This document shows positions 26,451 through 39,346 of a stretch of DNA of 64,000 bases, piece by piece; within the stretch, counting starts at the first letter, position 1; each line of letters opens with the position of its first letter. The translations under genes and the position numbers were made by a program. Origin of the DNA: Opisthocomus hoazin (taxonomy: Eukaryota; Chordata; Aves; Opisthocomiformes; Opisthocomidae). The notes beneath the pieces are model-generated. The model was given only the letters and a program-made list of their open reading frames with translations. It was not told the DNA's origin and made no database searches. The stretch is from the NCBI RefSeq assembly GCF_030867145.1, contig NC_134454.1, positions 44,592,320 to 44,656,319 on the forward strand. Reading direction: 5' to 3'.

Positions 26451-26509
26451 CGTGGCCGGGTTGCTGGGCAGAGTCGGGGCTGGCAGCTGGCGGCGGCTCC
26501 CCCGCACCG

Positions 26510-27102
26510 CGTCCGCCCCACCGCACCGCATCCCCACCGCACAGCATCCCCACCGCATCCCCATCCATCCCCACCGCACCGCATCCCCCCCGCACAGCAT
26601 CCCCACCGCATCCCCATCCATCCCCACCGCACCGCATACCCCCCGCACAGCATCCCCACCACATCCTCACCCATCCCCACCACACCACATCCCCGCCGCA
26701 CTGCATCCCCACCACATTCCCACCGCCTCCCCACGGTATCACCAATGCACCATACCCCCACTGCATCCCCAATGCACCTTGTCCTCACCACATCACGTCC
26801 CCACCACACCACATCCACAACTGCATCCCCACCACATCCCCATGGCATCCCCACCGTACTGCATCCCCACCCATCGCCACCACACCTCATCACCACCGCA
26901 TCCCCGCTGCACCACATCCCCACCATGCTGCAGCCCCACCGCACCACATCCCCATCACACCACATCCCCACCTCACCGCATCCCCACTACAGTGAATCTG
27001 CACTGCACCGCATCCTCACCACATCCCCACTGCACCACACCCGCATCACATCCCCTCTGCACCGCATCCCCATCACACCCCCACTGCGCTGCACCCGCAC
27101 TG
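26510..27102. repeat. C-rich minisatellite (CCCCACCGCAT-like units) with 53-bp higher-order period
   Basis: About 590 bp consist of repeated C-rich units of about 10-16 bp on the plus strand, such as CCCCACCGCAT and CCCCATCCAT. In the first 150 bp the units form a 53-bp higher-order repeat: the ACAGCAT landmark recurs at 26541, 26594 and 26647. Further right the units decay to CACCACATCC variants. Long open frames on both strands, rich in His, Pro and Ser on plus and Gly, Trp and Met on minus, are by-products of the repeat and not proteins. The minus strand has regularly spaced GGGG runs. Confidence 0.93.
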
Positions 27103-28099
27103 CAGCCTGGGCCCCACCCAAGAAACAACGGGCAGATGAAGACTACCAACCCTACCAGCAAAAGCAAAAATAAAGGGGGCTTCCCTTTTTCCCCTCCTGC
27201 CTTGTCCTGCCTGCCCATTCTCAGGCACCCCTGAATTCTGCCTAGCAGAAATGCCAAGGGCACCAGGATGGTGTGGAAAGCACACTCCCTTTTCCAATTC
27301 GTGGTCATGCCAGTCTATGCAGGAATCGCATCCTTCTCAATAGGGATCAAAGGCTGCAGAAACCTGGTGGCTGTGCAGGAGTTGGTGTCTTGGAGTCAGA
27401 TTATTAGACACAGTTAGGCACCTAACTGATTCATCTAACTCCTCACTGCATTTTTAAAAGTGTCCAGCTTTACTGGCTTCAGAGGAAATTCCCTGTCTTA
27501 GACTAACAAAGGTTTTTCTTTCCCATTGTGTTCTTGAACTCACATACCTGTCATGCCCGAGAGGAGTGGCTAAAGCACAGGCAAAAGTCCAGCCTTGCAG
27601 TCTACCAGGCGCTGTAGCATGCACCATGACTCAGCAAGCCGACCTCTGCGGTTCCCAGGCAGCACCATCAAGCTCCTTCTCCTCCTGAGGAGCAGGAAGG
27701 CAGCACGAACATGGGTTCTGCCTAAATAGAAGCCCTGGAAAGCATCACAGGGCAGTGTTTTCTTATTTAACCGAGTTGGTGAAAAAGTCATATTCTTCTT
27801 CCGGTTTTGTCATTACTTCAGCTCCTGGAGCCTGTGAAGTAATGGTTCTGGCAGTCAGGGCTGCTGGCTGGGGCACTGACAGCTGCCAGGAGAGGTACGC
27901 ACTGTTCCCTCTCCCCAGCTGTGGCACAGGGGCAGCTGGATAGAGAAACCTGTTTGAATTTGACAGTCATTCCCCTGAGGCTCTGCGGAAGGTCAGCCAG
28001 AAGATGTTGCTGAACATACCAACAGAAGTTGTAATTTTTTTAAGCAGGTGTCACTTTATGGATGCATTTCTCAAAGTTGTTTACAATGCTTTTGTGCAG

Positions 28100-28180
28100 C
28101 CCTAAGTTGTTCCCTCTGTGGAAGCGAAACTCCCACGACCTGAAGCGAGCTTGTGGCTGATCAACGTGGCGTGGTCCCAG
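28100..28180 (+). other. Candidate exon (81 nt) of an unannotated transcript
   Basis: An acceptor-like CTTTTGTGCAG ends at 28099. The strong donor CCCAG|GTGAGTG follows after 81 nt. All three frames inside contain a stop, so any transcript would be non-coding here. Weaker case than the two intervals with GTAAGT donors. Confidence 0.15.
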
Positions 28181-31100
28181 GTGAGTGCAGGACACCCAGA
28201 CCAGGCACTCTGCCTTTAACAAGCTGATGTCCCCTTGTCTTTATGGTCTATGCTCCCTTCCAGTTCACAGTCATGCGTGTAATTGCTGATAAAGCAGCAA
28301 CTGCAATTACTTCCATGGAAAAATAGTTTTAGGAAATTACGGAGAGTATTTTTAGTTACAGAGGTGGAAATGGGGAGAAGAAGCCAACACCCTGTGATCA
28401 GATCACTTTGTGCAGAACATCATCAGGCAGTCTTCGGACCACTCACCCTCCACAAAACGCTCTCTGGGACCAGTGCAGCTAGTAAAGGTGGCAGCTGCAA
28501 TGCAGCATGCAGAAAAAGGTCTCAGTATTCAAAGTGACGCTGTTTGGGCCACCTTCTTCCAACACCTTTTCCTTCTCTGAACCATAGCAATAGCACATTA
28601 TTTTCTTTCATCTTACCTGAGTTTTTTATTCATACCTTAATCTATATTATCACAATATGTGATCTTCAGTTTATTCACGTCACAAATCTATTTTCCATAG
28701 AAAGGATGTATTGGAAGTGATTATGGAAATTAATTTAATTCCATTTGTTTTTTGCACTGCTGAGGTATTTTTTTTATTTTAATTTCTTGTGGGTGCAACA
28801 AAGATCAGTCCACTCAGCCCAGAGTACTCACTCCCAAGCAGCTGCAGCTGCACCACTGGTAGCGAGCTGCTGGAGTGCAGCACAAGGTAGCTAGTGGCAA
28901 AAACAGTCCGGGTAGGGACTGATGTCTGCTTACACTGGTTTTGCCACTGAATAGACCACAGATGAATGAGGCTCACTGACAGGGTGAGTCACGAACACCT
29001 TCTGAAGCCTCAACTCACACACCAGCCATGAAGCACATTTCTGAGTCAGATACATTTGTACAGATACAGAAATGGTCAGCTCTAACCTTCCATTTACAAA
29101 CACAATTATTCTTCACCTACAGAAGCAGACAATCGAGAGACTTAATGCTCCAATATAAACTTCTGAGAGCTGAGAGGCCTGATGATGTATGAAGTTGTTG
29201 ACATCCATGGTACCTCTTACAAGCAAAGACAAAAAATCCTTTCTAGCTATCTAGGCAGAAGCAGATGATCATTCAGCTCATTCTCAGGTAGCACAGTAAT
29301 TAAAAAAGTGTAAAAACCTGTGCAAACAGGCAGCTTTAATTCGAGAATCAGATGCAGTGTGGGAAAGTATAGCAAAGATTTCATACGTGGGTCTGCAGAG
29401 AGTTTGCCCTGAGCCAAGATCAGTGGCGTTCGCTTGCGCTAGTGGTTCTGAAACGCACTGCTTACCATTTGCAAAGCCTGTCAGAAAATTGAGAGAAAAA
29501 GTCAAAGCCATGAGAGCGGTAAGAAGTCCTGCTCTGCAGCCAGCTGACACTCCAGAAATGGGGACTGCAATTTTCTGCATGAAACACAAAGTTTGTGCAA
29601 GGAAGGATCTAGCTGTCAAAGGGAGGTAAAAAAGCTCCAGAAAGCCAGGTAGTTTAACAAGTAGAGAATCAGAAATTGTTGCACTCTTTTCACAGGAGAA
29701 CTTTTGACTGCACCTTTACAGCAATCCACGTGGTTTGTTTCAAGCGCTTTTGAGACAGGTCCCTGAAGGTCTTCCCATCTTTCTGTTGTGAAACCAGGTT
29801 TATTGCGGCCCATAGTAACTTGCAGGGTCAAGCCATCACTGCCAGGAGCTGCAGGCTCCTTAAACTGGCCATTTAGTAACAGCCTTGTAGCCACGTTCCC
29901 CCGTCTTATCATTTCATGTCAACGTTAATTCTCTGAATAGCGTGACTGGAAAGCCTGAAGGGCAAACACTTCGATTGCCAGTGGAAACTCGCAGGGCATG
30001 GGGAATAGTGAAAAAATAAATATCTGGCTCTGACACTGTGTTCCCGACTCAGGGCTCGCTGGCCTTCGCTGCAGGAGAGTTCATGACTCTGATGACAGCA
30101 GCTTTGCTCTCTGACCCTGCAGCAGATTCCCAAATGCCAGCAAACACAAGAGGCAGGGCAAAGTCGAAGCACACGCAGGTGGTGTCAATACAGAGCCTTT
30201 CTCCAAGGAGGGGACACAGACCATAGGGTTACGCTGCTCTTTTGCTGAGCAAATTTTAGCCTGTGAGCTCTGACGGAGGCGCTGGCTGCCGGGGTGCAGT
30301 GCTATGGCTGTACAGATACAGTGTGAATCACCTTTATGGAGAGCAAAGGGCAAAAATACTGATGATGTATGAGAGGAGACGCATCTCACAGCTCTACAAC
30401 TTCTCTTTAAAAACGTAGAATAAGGTCAAGAACCGCATGCACGTGTGTTTGTGTACAGATGCATGCGGCACACCTTAAAGACCCTGAGAAGTGTTTGAGG
30501 TTATACTGTTCTCACACCCTGAAAAAGCTTCTATTAAGTTTTTCTGGTTTGATTCACAGAAATTAAGCACTACAGAAAACTCCCCACCAAAGTAGCCATA
30601 ATCCTGTGTGCAAATGAGGTTTACCCACAGACAAATCCCTGTTTTCAGCCTTGATTCGTGCATGAAAATGATTTGCACTTGTGATTCTGGGAGCAGTGGC
30701 TACAAACGAAGGCACAGCTTTCACATGTGCTCTTGTTTATGGGACTTGGTGTTCGTTTTTGAAAATACAGTCCTAGGTCACTTCACTGAAGATCAGCCGC
30801 TGCTGGGTTTAAAATGTGTTTTGTCAAAAAGGTTACCTTGACCCACCGTGGTCACTAATAAGGCAACAACCTCAACATATGTGTCAGTCACCTAGTGCTT
30901 TTTCATAAGGCTGTTCACAGGGGAAATAAGGTCCACTTCATTTCTACCTGTGGCAATTAGACCATAAAGCCAGAAATAATAACCTTACTACTCAAAACCT
31001 CTTTTGAGACAGTTGTTGCTGTGTTCTTGTTTTTCAGCCCCTTTTAAGTGAGATGAAAGAAAAGAGTATATATACATATTCTGACCCTAGTTTCCAAATG

Positions 31101-31215
31101 ACAAGTAGTACTTCTACCGTCTTCTTGGAGAAAAAGTCACATGTACACTCAACATTTCCAGGATGAGCAGGCTACCTGTCTCCAAGAAAAGAAATTCCAA
31201 TAAATCTACACATTT

Positions 31216-31592
31216 TGCAGGAATTAAGCCATTTTTTAAAGGATGTATACTTTGACTTTTTCTGCAGGACAATCTGTGGATCTCTGCAGGAAGTACCATG
31301 CATTTATTCCTCCGTAGCTGAGAACAGAGCTTGGCCTCTAATCCTAGTGCTATTTGCACGTAGCAGTACATTTTCAAAAAGGTCTCTGCATGCGCATTTG
31401 AAAAGAATCACTGCATGCACACTTGTGCCTTTTTGCAACACATGCAAATACCTACAGGCAATCTTTAAATAATCTCACATCTGTAAATATGCACGTGTGT
31501 GCAGCCACAAGGTCAGCTTGTGCCACCTGCATGCTAGCAAACATCACAGCACAGCTCATGAAGGTTCCTTGCAAAGCAGATTTTGTGCAGGC
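31216..31592. promoter_or_regulatory. TGCA-dense segment with an octamer site, possible regulatory element
   Basis: TGCA occurs 15 times in 377 bp (first at 31216-31219), against about 1.5 expected for random DNA. An ATGCAAAT octamer (POU-factor site) is included at about 31442, along with TGCATGCA and TTTGCA variants. It is not a simple repeat, because spacing and flanks vary. The clustering could mark a POU-binding enhancer, but that is inference. Confidence 0.3.
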
Positions 31593-34500
31593 GAAAGATT
31601 TACGCTGCTAGGGCCCTGAGAAGTTGATGGACCACCGATCCGGATTTGTTAGAGCACACTGGCTAAACTGAGTGTCAGGTTACAGTTCATATTTTTTTTC
31701 TAGTAGAGTATGTTTGGGAAATTCAAGGGCTATACGAGTATACTCAAGCATAAGAGATCTTCGACGGCACAAAGCTCCTTGAAAACAGTTCTGCCTTCTT
31801 CCCTGTCGCTGTTCCCACTCGCTTTCCCCTAGCAAGGGTGAGCTGGGAGGGCGGCGGGTGCTTCCCTTCTCCAGTGACCTGGTGTGACCAGCCTTGGGTG
31901 GGCACCAGGACCACGTGCAAACACAGGCAGTTCAGCACAGGTAAACGGACCTTCACCGCGGGCAAAGTGGCAGCTTTACAGTTCATACCACAGAACGGCA
32001 GCAGGGTGTTACTGTAGCTATGGAGGGATTAACCACCAAATTCCCATTTACAAACAGCTCCCCAGCACATGGTAGTCAGGCAACTTACCCAGTGGGTGGG
32101 TTCAGCAACTACTGCACAATGCCAGGGTGCCAAACTGAGAAGGCTTTAGAGCAGAAAACAAATACTCAGAGAAGGTCCTTTGTATGCTGGATTCCAGCTT
32201 TTGCAATGCATTTTGTGCCTGATAAGTCAGCAATGAAAACAATTATTGGGAAGTGAATAATGACAGCCCTACTGCCACAGGACCCTGAGCCGCACAGTTT
32301 CTGTGGCCAGTGCCTTCTGAAGTTGCAGAGGGTTGTTTTGCAGAAAGCATGTTACCAAACAAGCACCACCTTCCTTGGGTGCCTGCATAAAGGGAAACCA
32401 AGATTTATTTTCTTCCTCTCAAGATCATCAGCAGACACTGTTTTCACAGGGATCTCAAGCAAAGGGACAAACAACGGTGCAAATGTTGTGCAATTTTCAC
32501 AGTATTCCTTCTGTTGCTCCCCTCAGCTGCCCAAAACCCCTTTTGCTCTAAAGAGAAAGCAACAACACAGGACAGTTTGTACACAAACAGGGCTCTGCAG
32601 CATTAGATGAGCAAAAGCCAAGCTGAATTTCATAATGAGATGCTGTCCTAGTCATAAGTTACTGTGTTAGGTGGGAAGCTGTTTTCTGTCTGCAAGCATT
32701 GCTGCTGTTGGGAGTTTATTTATAAGCACTTTGTACCATGGAATAAGAAGCTGCTCTTGGAAAGAGCTGGTACTTGTCCTCTAGCTATCAGGATACTGTC
32801 CTAACTTAGCTTCCCGCACCTCTCCCCAGCCCCTGCCCGGAGCGGAGTTTTGGCATTGACCCCGCGAGGCCCTGTTTAAGACTTCACCGGAGTAAAAGGG
32901 AATGGTGTAACTCTTTACATGCCAGCAGGTAAACTCAGCCCCAAACCTTTTCAAAATCAGTGGAGACTAATAAATGTAAGTGTGATTTCTCAGGGCCCTT
33001 CACAAATGCTGAATGCACCCAATATGATTAAATGATAAACAACTATGTTGGAGGGTTTGCATTTGGTCTGCCGTAGCAATAACACGATGTCCTGCCAGCA
33101 GCAGGACAGAATGCAATGCTGGGAGAGCAGGAAGCTAGTGGGAAAGAAAAAAAAAGTGCAAGCCTTGTCCTTTACGCTTTGCTGATGGGGAAAAACAAAC
33201 AAAGAGCATAACCTTTCACAAAGGGCTGACTCTGGGATCACTCTGAAGGGCTAGGCCACGCACAAGGCAGTACAGCAAAAGCAGAAGGCACAAGAGGTGT
33301 CTTTCTCAAGTGCTGCACAGAAAATACCCCCTCAGCAAAATGGGCACCCGTGCCTTATCTGTTCTGTACCAATCCTGCCACACACATCTGACACCATAAG
33401 CCTTTCCCTTCTTTTCTGTCTTAATCCCTTCCCCACCCTCCAATCTGTAACAAAAGTGTATTGGCCAAAAGGGAGGGAAACTAGACTTTGACTAAAGACC
33501 CCACTAGCACTGTGAGCAGGCTCGGATTTCCGAGAAGGTGTAGCATCCTTCCCCTCTGTAAAGTTGTTTCTGCTTTATGTCAGTAAAAGCCGGAGTGGAA
33601 GTGAGCATGTCAAGTCACTGCTGAGTCTGGGCTTTTCTATTCTTAAACGATTGCTCTTGGGTGACCAACTGTCTTGTGGCTAATTCCCTGCATCCAGAGG
33701 TCAAGGACAAGTGAAAAACGTTGCGGCGTGGCTTGTGTGAGGCCACGGGACTGTAACAAAAGGAGGGCGGAGAGGGATGGGAGGTGGGCAGTGCACGGCA
33801 GGAGAGCAGCAGCACCGCTGGGCTGCAGGTGGACAAAGCACTTCTCATTGGTACCACTTGTGGGCAGGTGGCACCTTGGGCAGCCTCACAGGGCACACGG
33901 GGACCTTGGAGAGGAGACATGCCAGCATCAGCTTCACCCTTCCCTGCAGGCCAACAGCGCAGTGCCTGAATCAGAAGTTTTTTACACTGTGGCAGGAGAA
34001 AATGTTCTCCCTGGGGTCACAGCAAAGCAGTGGTGCTGTTTCTCAGCACTGCTCTCAAGATGTTGGGAAATTTGTGCTGTGAATCTGCACAGTCATGTGC
34101 TCATTGCGTTTGAGTAAACATTGTTCTTTTATTTCTTGGATGAGCTCTGCTCACTGAAACCACATCCACTTTTTATGCTGGCTGCTTATACTGTAAACTA
34201 ACACAGGGATGTTTAAAAAAATATCAAGGCCCTTTATTCAGTAGCCTGCAAGCTATTTTCTCCTTCCCCATTCCTATATAAATACATTACAATGTCATGT
34301 AAAGGAAGTGATATAGGACTTTCATTTTCCTTTTTGTCTTTCTTCTCTGATCCTCTTTATCCTCATGGCACCTCTGCTTATGTTTCCTAGTACACATGTT
34401 ACTGTAGCATCCAGCTACCTCTCCTTCTCAAAATGGCCAGAATTGCTCTCCCTCCCTTTTCTACTAGCCACTGCATTCAGGCTTCACTCTAGCATACTGC

Positions 34501-37500
34501 TGGTGTAACACGTACCTCTCTTTGTGTGCAGTGAACCCATCTGAACATGCATGTGCATGCAGTCACACTCCTGTGCGCCGGCTGGTTGTGAACAGACCAT
34601 CAAGGCCTGTCGCGGTGACATGGGTGTACAGGAAGAGTGATGCAACCTGACAGCCCGTTGCTCTGTTGCCATCCGCACTCATTCAAAATGAGTTAAACAT
34701 CAGGGGCATCCTCACCTACTGGTACAGTCCCAGATTTGCACACCACAAATGACCGTGCAAGCTGAGGGAAGTCCAGCACTCAGAGATGGCAGCCGAGTGT
34801 TAACAGCCAGTGAGACTGTAGCACTAGAAGCACCATAAAATTTGTGCTCTTCTATGAAAAGAAATATCAATCTAATTTCACCACCCAACAGGGAACTCAT
34901 GACCTGTAAGAAGACAGATGTTTAAGTGGCAAATGCTCTTGCGTCCCTTCAGGTCGGCATGGCTAAGTGAGTCTTTCCTGGCCCAGAGAGCAGGTGAACT
35001 TGCTTGCTTTTCTGTCACTTAAAAACACACCTGAGGTGTACAAAATGTAAGTTATGATAATGATCTGTTCCTCAGTAACAAGCAAAAATGCCTTAAGAGA
35101 AAACTCCTGCCAGCAAGTCAGCACATTGCTATTTACCAGACTTATCAAAGGACAAGTTGTACGCGTAAAAAATGCTACACTGCCTCCATAAATGATCCGG
35201 TAACAGCTGTGGAGACCACAGGAATGGTTGCATGAAGGAAAAATCAGTCTTTGTCCCAAACCTTGAGGATCAGAGCTGGCTAATGTTTTTTCAAATGTAC
35301 CTGTGGAGTGGGGTGAAGATTCTGTACAGCTGGGTACGTGGCAAAACCGCGTTAGCTGGGTCATTTGTAAAGGTAGACCCCTGGGGTAGTAGAAACCATG
35401 AGTAGGTGACAGGGGTACACTGGTATTTTGATCTTGGTCTAATTAATAGGGTTGTATAGACAGGTTAAAGGAAAAATTGCACCTGCAAACAGCCAAATAT
35501 AGGTGGGGGCTAACATGAATGAGCCAGCAGTGTGTTTTTTTACCTACCCTGCAAGCATCACCACTCAGTCTACACCAGGAAAAGACGCACCAGGCTCCAG
35601 TGCCTTGGCATTTGCTGTGCCCCAGCGGCTTCTTTTTTCCTTGTGCAGTAATGGGATTGCAGAAAAATCACTACCTCCCATAGTGGTTGTAGGATCCCTT
35701 TTCAAGGCCCTTTGCTTTCTCTTCCAAGTGTTTTTACGCTCTGTCATGTTCCTCGAAGCTTGCATGATCTTGCCTGGGTCAGTTCATTGAAGGCACCAAA
35801 TCAAAGGAGTTCAATGCTCATCCTGCAACACTATGTTAGATAACCAGAAATCCTGAAAATGAAATCCATTGAGCAGGCATTGTTTCCACATATAACATTG
35901 CTCCCCTCAAATATGCACAGAAATTCTTCAGTGTCTACATCTTTTACCAGCTTTTTGGCTTGCCATGCTTTCTAGGGAGCAGCAGTAGTTGTCCCAAAAC
36001 AGAATAAAACCACTCTAGGGCAACATGGTCCTTGCAGTGCCATGGCGTCTCTACGGCTGACAGACTCCTGCAGAAGTAAAACTCATGTCCCCATCCCAAA
36101 CAGACCGATCACATCTCACATACTCACATATCAGCTTCTTTTGGGCAGGTATTTCACTAAAACCCTAAAGAAAGCTACGTGCCACCCACAAGATGATGGT
36201 CCCTGTGCAGGCAGCAAACTGCATGGTAGCTACAGGCTCCACATAGTAAAAGAGCATGGGTAAGGAATGAAGACATGTATGGATATCACTCATGTCAAAA
36301 AAAGTTATATATATTTTGTGTCTTCTGTGTATATTTAAAAAAGAAACTATATAAAGCATGTGATACTTGTAACCCAACTACAAATATAAACACTACTTAT
36401 TCACCGAAGTCGTCATCACTTAGCTCCAGATAACTTGAGTAACTGAAAATAACTGCGAATGAAAATTTTTGTGATCAATGATGCTATGAATCTCGGTTGA
36501 TATCAGATATTAAAATAGTTGCGAAGATGCTTTCTTTAGAACTCACAATATTTTGGTTAGCCTTTACCACCCTCCACTTTAGAATATAAAATCACAAAAG
36601 CAACTAGTACAGTGTCAGGGGGAAACAAGGGAAGTAAAGCCAATAAATTTTACCCAGTCTCAATAATCAGATGATTGTCAGACATGTGCAGCTGTTATCT
36701 CTGCACTTCAGACTTGTACAAGCATCATCACTACAGAATAAAATTATAGCTACCCCTGGACTATATTTACATTGGCTCACAAAAGTGTGCTTATAGCAGA
36801 GCGCTAGTTCCACGTATTTGCATATACTTCATGATGATATCTGTTTTAGGAAATCCACTTGCATGGTGGTGAACTTTATCAAATGGGATGTGCGCTGCTC
36901 TGTGAGTATCTCAGATTAAATCAGCCCAACTTCCACATATGTTAGATGCAGGCTGTACACTAACTGAAGGCATTGCCTGATGCTCGTAATTGAGATGGGA
37001 GAGGACGGAAGGATCCGTTAGTTTTGATCAAAGCCAGATATGAGAAAATGAATGCATGTTGTTGCGCATTATCTGGCTGACCTGCTAAAAGTTTTTTTTG
37101 CCTGGAGCTAGGTAAAGCAAAAAATTTAGAATATCTTTGTCAATGTCTAAAATGAAGCGACGGTCCAGTCCTACACCATTGACGACTGCCCCCACGTAGT
37201 CGTCTACATCTAAACTGAACAGAAAAAGCTAGGCAGCTTGTGACAGCTATTCAACTAAAAGCTGAATTGCACTGCGGAAGTGTGTTTCTCTTTAGCCAGC
37301 ATCTAAAGAAGGAGCCCAGAGTAGCTGAGATAAGGTATCCTCACTGGGTATATCAAGCAACGTGGAGGATGTCAAGCTCTGGTGTCACACAGTAAGACAA
37401 ATAGTCCTTGCAGCAAGGCCAGAGTGCAAAATGGTTAATGATCCAGCCCTTCTTCTGGCACCAAAGAGACCAATAAACCTGAGTGAGGATGCTGATATCA

Positions 37501-38052
37501 TAAAAGTGAAACTAGTAACACCAGTTTGTGGCAGAAGCTGGGCAATGATTCCTGGCAGTACCCACATCACCCATTCGAGCAAGAGAGTGAGTTCCTTCTT
37601 CTTTGCACCTTCTTTCTCAAGACTATGCCAGCAGACTACTTGGCTGAATGGGACATTTTCAGAATCTGTGAATTTTTGAGGTACATATTAGCAAAACATG
37701 AATTCAGAGTTTGCAAAGATAACCACTTACAGTGGTAACCAAACTGTAAGTTACACCAGCTCTCTTGACAGAAAGCGGTGGCAGCGTTAACCCAGTCAAA
37801 ACCAGACAACACCGCTTGCACTTCGAAAGAGATGAGCACAGTAAGTACCACTCCTTATGAAATAGAGAGAGTGACAGATCTCTCATCTCGAGCAGTTTAC
37901 AAAGAAAAGCTTTGGCCTTTCAAGTAAGCGAGCAGGGATTTAACCTCTCTCACACTGAGCAAGGGGAGCCAGTGGGGTCTGTGAACACACCAGACGTAGG
38001 CATGTACTGTAGTAAGGCAGGTGTTCAGAGTCCTAATCCTGCAGATACTTAC

Positions 38053-38110
38053 CTGTGCCTGAAGACACAGTGAAACCAGTGGTACTCCTCATACTGCCAG
38101 ACCTGACAAG
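38053..38110 (-). other. Candidate small exon (58 nt) of an unannotated minus-strand transcript
   Basis: On the minus strand the acceptor-like TATTTTTTGTTCAG ends at 38111. It is followed after 58 nt by the perfect donor CACAG|GTAAGTAT, whose last exon base is 38053. An open frame crosses the interval but resembles no known protein. It lies about 24 kb downstream of GADD45G on the same strand, so it could only belong to a separate or read-through non-coding RNA. Confidence 0.22.
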
Positions 38111-38897
38111 CTGAACAAAAAATATGCCTTTGCTGCATGCCAGGGAGGGATAAAGTGCTGTGCAGGTTCACTGCATGTAGCCGCTGATGGACTTTTTGCT
38201 GTGCTGATTGAGCTCGCTTTCTGAAAGTTTGGGTATCTGCACTTAACACATGTCTCAGCTTTGCAGACTCCCCTGTTGATCTGCGTTTTCTGCCAGCAAG
38301 TGGCTGTCATAATGTCAGTCTGCAGTGTCTTTCTAAATCTTCTTAATAATCATTGGATCAAATGGATAACCAAAAGTACGCAGTGTGTGGAGACTGTTGA
38401 TTTCTAACCAGCACTGTGTTGTGATCCTGAAACACTGTGTACCTGAGTGATTAAGGCTTTGAATGTGTGGCAAACAGAGCAGGCATGTAAGAGCTGCATG
38501 CAAGAGAAACTGGTGTTTGACACAAGAGGCTGAGACAGTCTCCTGAAGAACAGCCCATGTACACTGAACAGAGTATTCACTGGGGACACGAGAGATGCAA
38601 GTCCATGCTGCTTTTGTGAATAACTTCTAGACATTCATTTATGTGCTCTCATTAGAAATTCCCAAAGTGGGGATGACACATATGTTTTGGGTCAGAATCT
38701 GGTTTTTGCTTGACCTAGAACAGACATTTTTTGGGTTTTCATTTCTGCAAGAAAAGTAAAATGCAATTTCACTTTGGGTCACATTTGGATTTCTCTGGCA
38801 GTTTGATAACAAAATCAAAAAATCAAATATTCAGACACACTTTCTACTAGAAAACTATAGGTCTCGAGTAGACAGAAAATTAGTGGTAAAAATTTTT

Positions 38898-39346
38898 AGG
38901 GCTACGAGGGTGGTGAGGAGACTGGAGCATCTCTTCTATGAGGAAAGGCTGAGGGAGCTGGACTTGTTTAGCCTGAAGAAGAGAAGGTTGAGAGGGGACC
39001 TAATAAATGCTTACAAATATCTCAAGGGTGGGTGTCAGGAGGATGGGTCCAAACTCTTTTCAGTGGTGCCCAGCAACAGGACAAGAGGCAATGGGCACAA
39101 ACTGAGGCACAGGAAGTTCCGTCTGAACATGAGGAGGAACTTCTTCCCTCTGAGGGTGACGGAGCACTGGAACAGGCTGCCCAGGGAGGTGGTGGAGTCT
39201 CCTTCTCTGGAGATATTCAAGACCCGCCTGGACAAGGTCCTGTGCAGCCTGCTGTAGGTGACCCTGCTTCGGCAGGGGGGTTGGACTGGATGACCCACAG
39301 AGGTCCCTTCCAACCCCTAACATTCTGTGGTTCTGTGATTCTGTGA
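38898..39346 (+). mobile_element. CR1 LINE, 5'-truncated 3' end
   Basis: Plus-strand copy of the same CR1 type. The ORF2 tail is open from before 38900 to the stop at about 39257, with [20 protein letters not shown] and the [13 protein letters not shown] end. The 3' UTR follows, with terminal ATTCTGTG-type repeats at about 39321-39346. It is truncated just upstream of the [13 protein letters not shown] segment and lies opposite in orientation to the copies at 12.1 and 50.2 kb. There is no promoter or full reading frame, so it is dead on arrival. Confidence 0.93.

Larger units (their letters stand above)
12567..26509. other. Intergenic with GC-rich patches
   Basis: GC-richer patches lie at about 14570-15150, 22600-23450 and 25650-26500. 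They produce longer chance frames on both strands (up to about 250 codons at 14563-15312 minus) with Arg/Pro/Ala/Ser-rich composition and no motif. Candidate regulatory segments are listed separately. No gene recognised. Confidence 0.6.
27103..38897. other. Intergenic, nothing recognised apart from listed candidates
   Basis: Largely AT-rich single-copy sequence. A minus-strand frame at 29616-29912 (98 codons) has ordinary composition but no recognisable family. No transposon ends found by eye. Confidence 0.6.

Noticed and set aside
26246-27234. Long open frames on both strands (up to 275 codons) over the C-rich repeat
   Set aside because: They are direct translations of the minisatellite (His/Pro/Ser or Gly/Trp/Met periodicity), open in several frames at once.
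29616-29912. 98-codon minus-strand open frame with protein-like composition
   Set aside because: No recognisable family, promoter or splice signals; length is within chance for 64 kb in six frames.
30433-30468. 9-bp inverted repeat CCGCATGCA...TGCATGCGG with 18-nt loop
   Set aside because: Several such hairpins are expected by chance in 64 kb and nothing nearby gives it a role.
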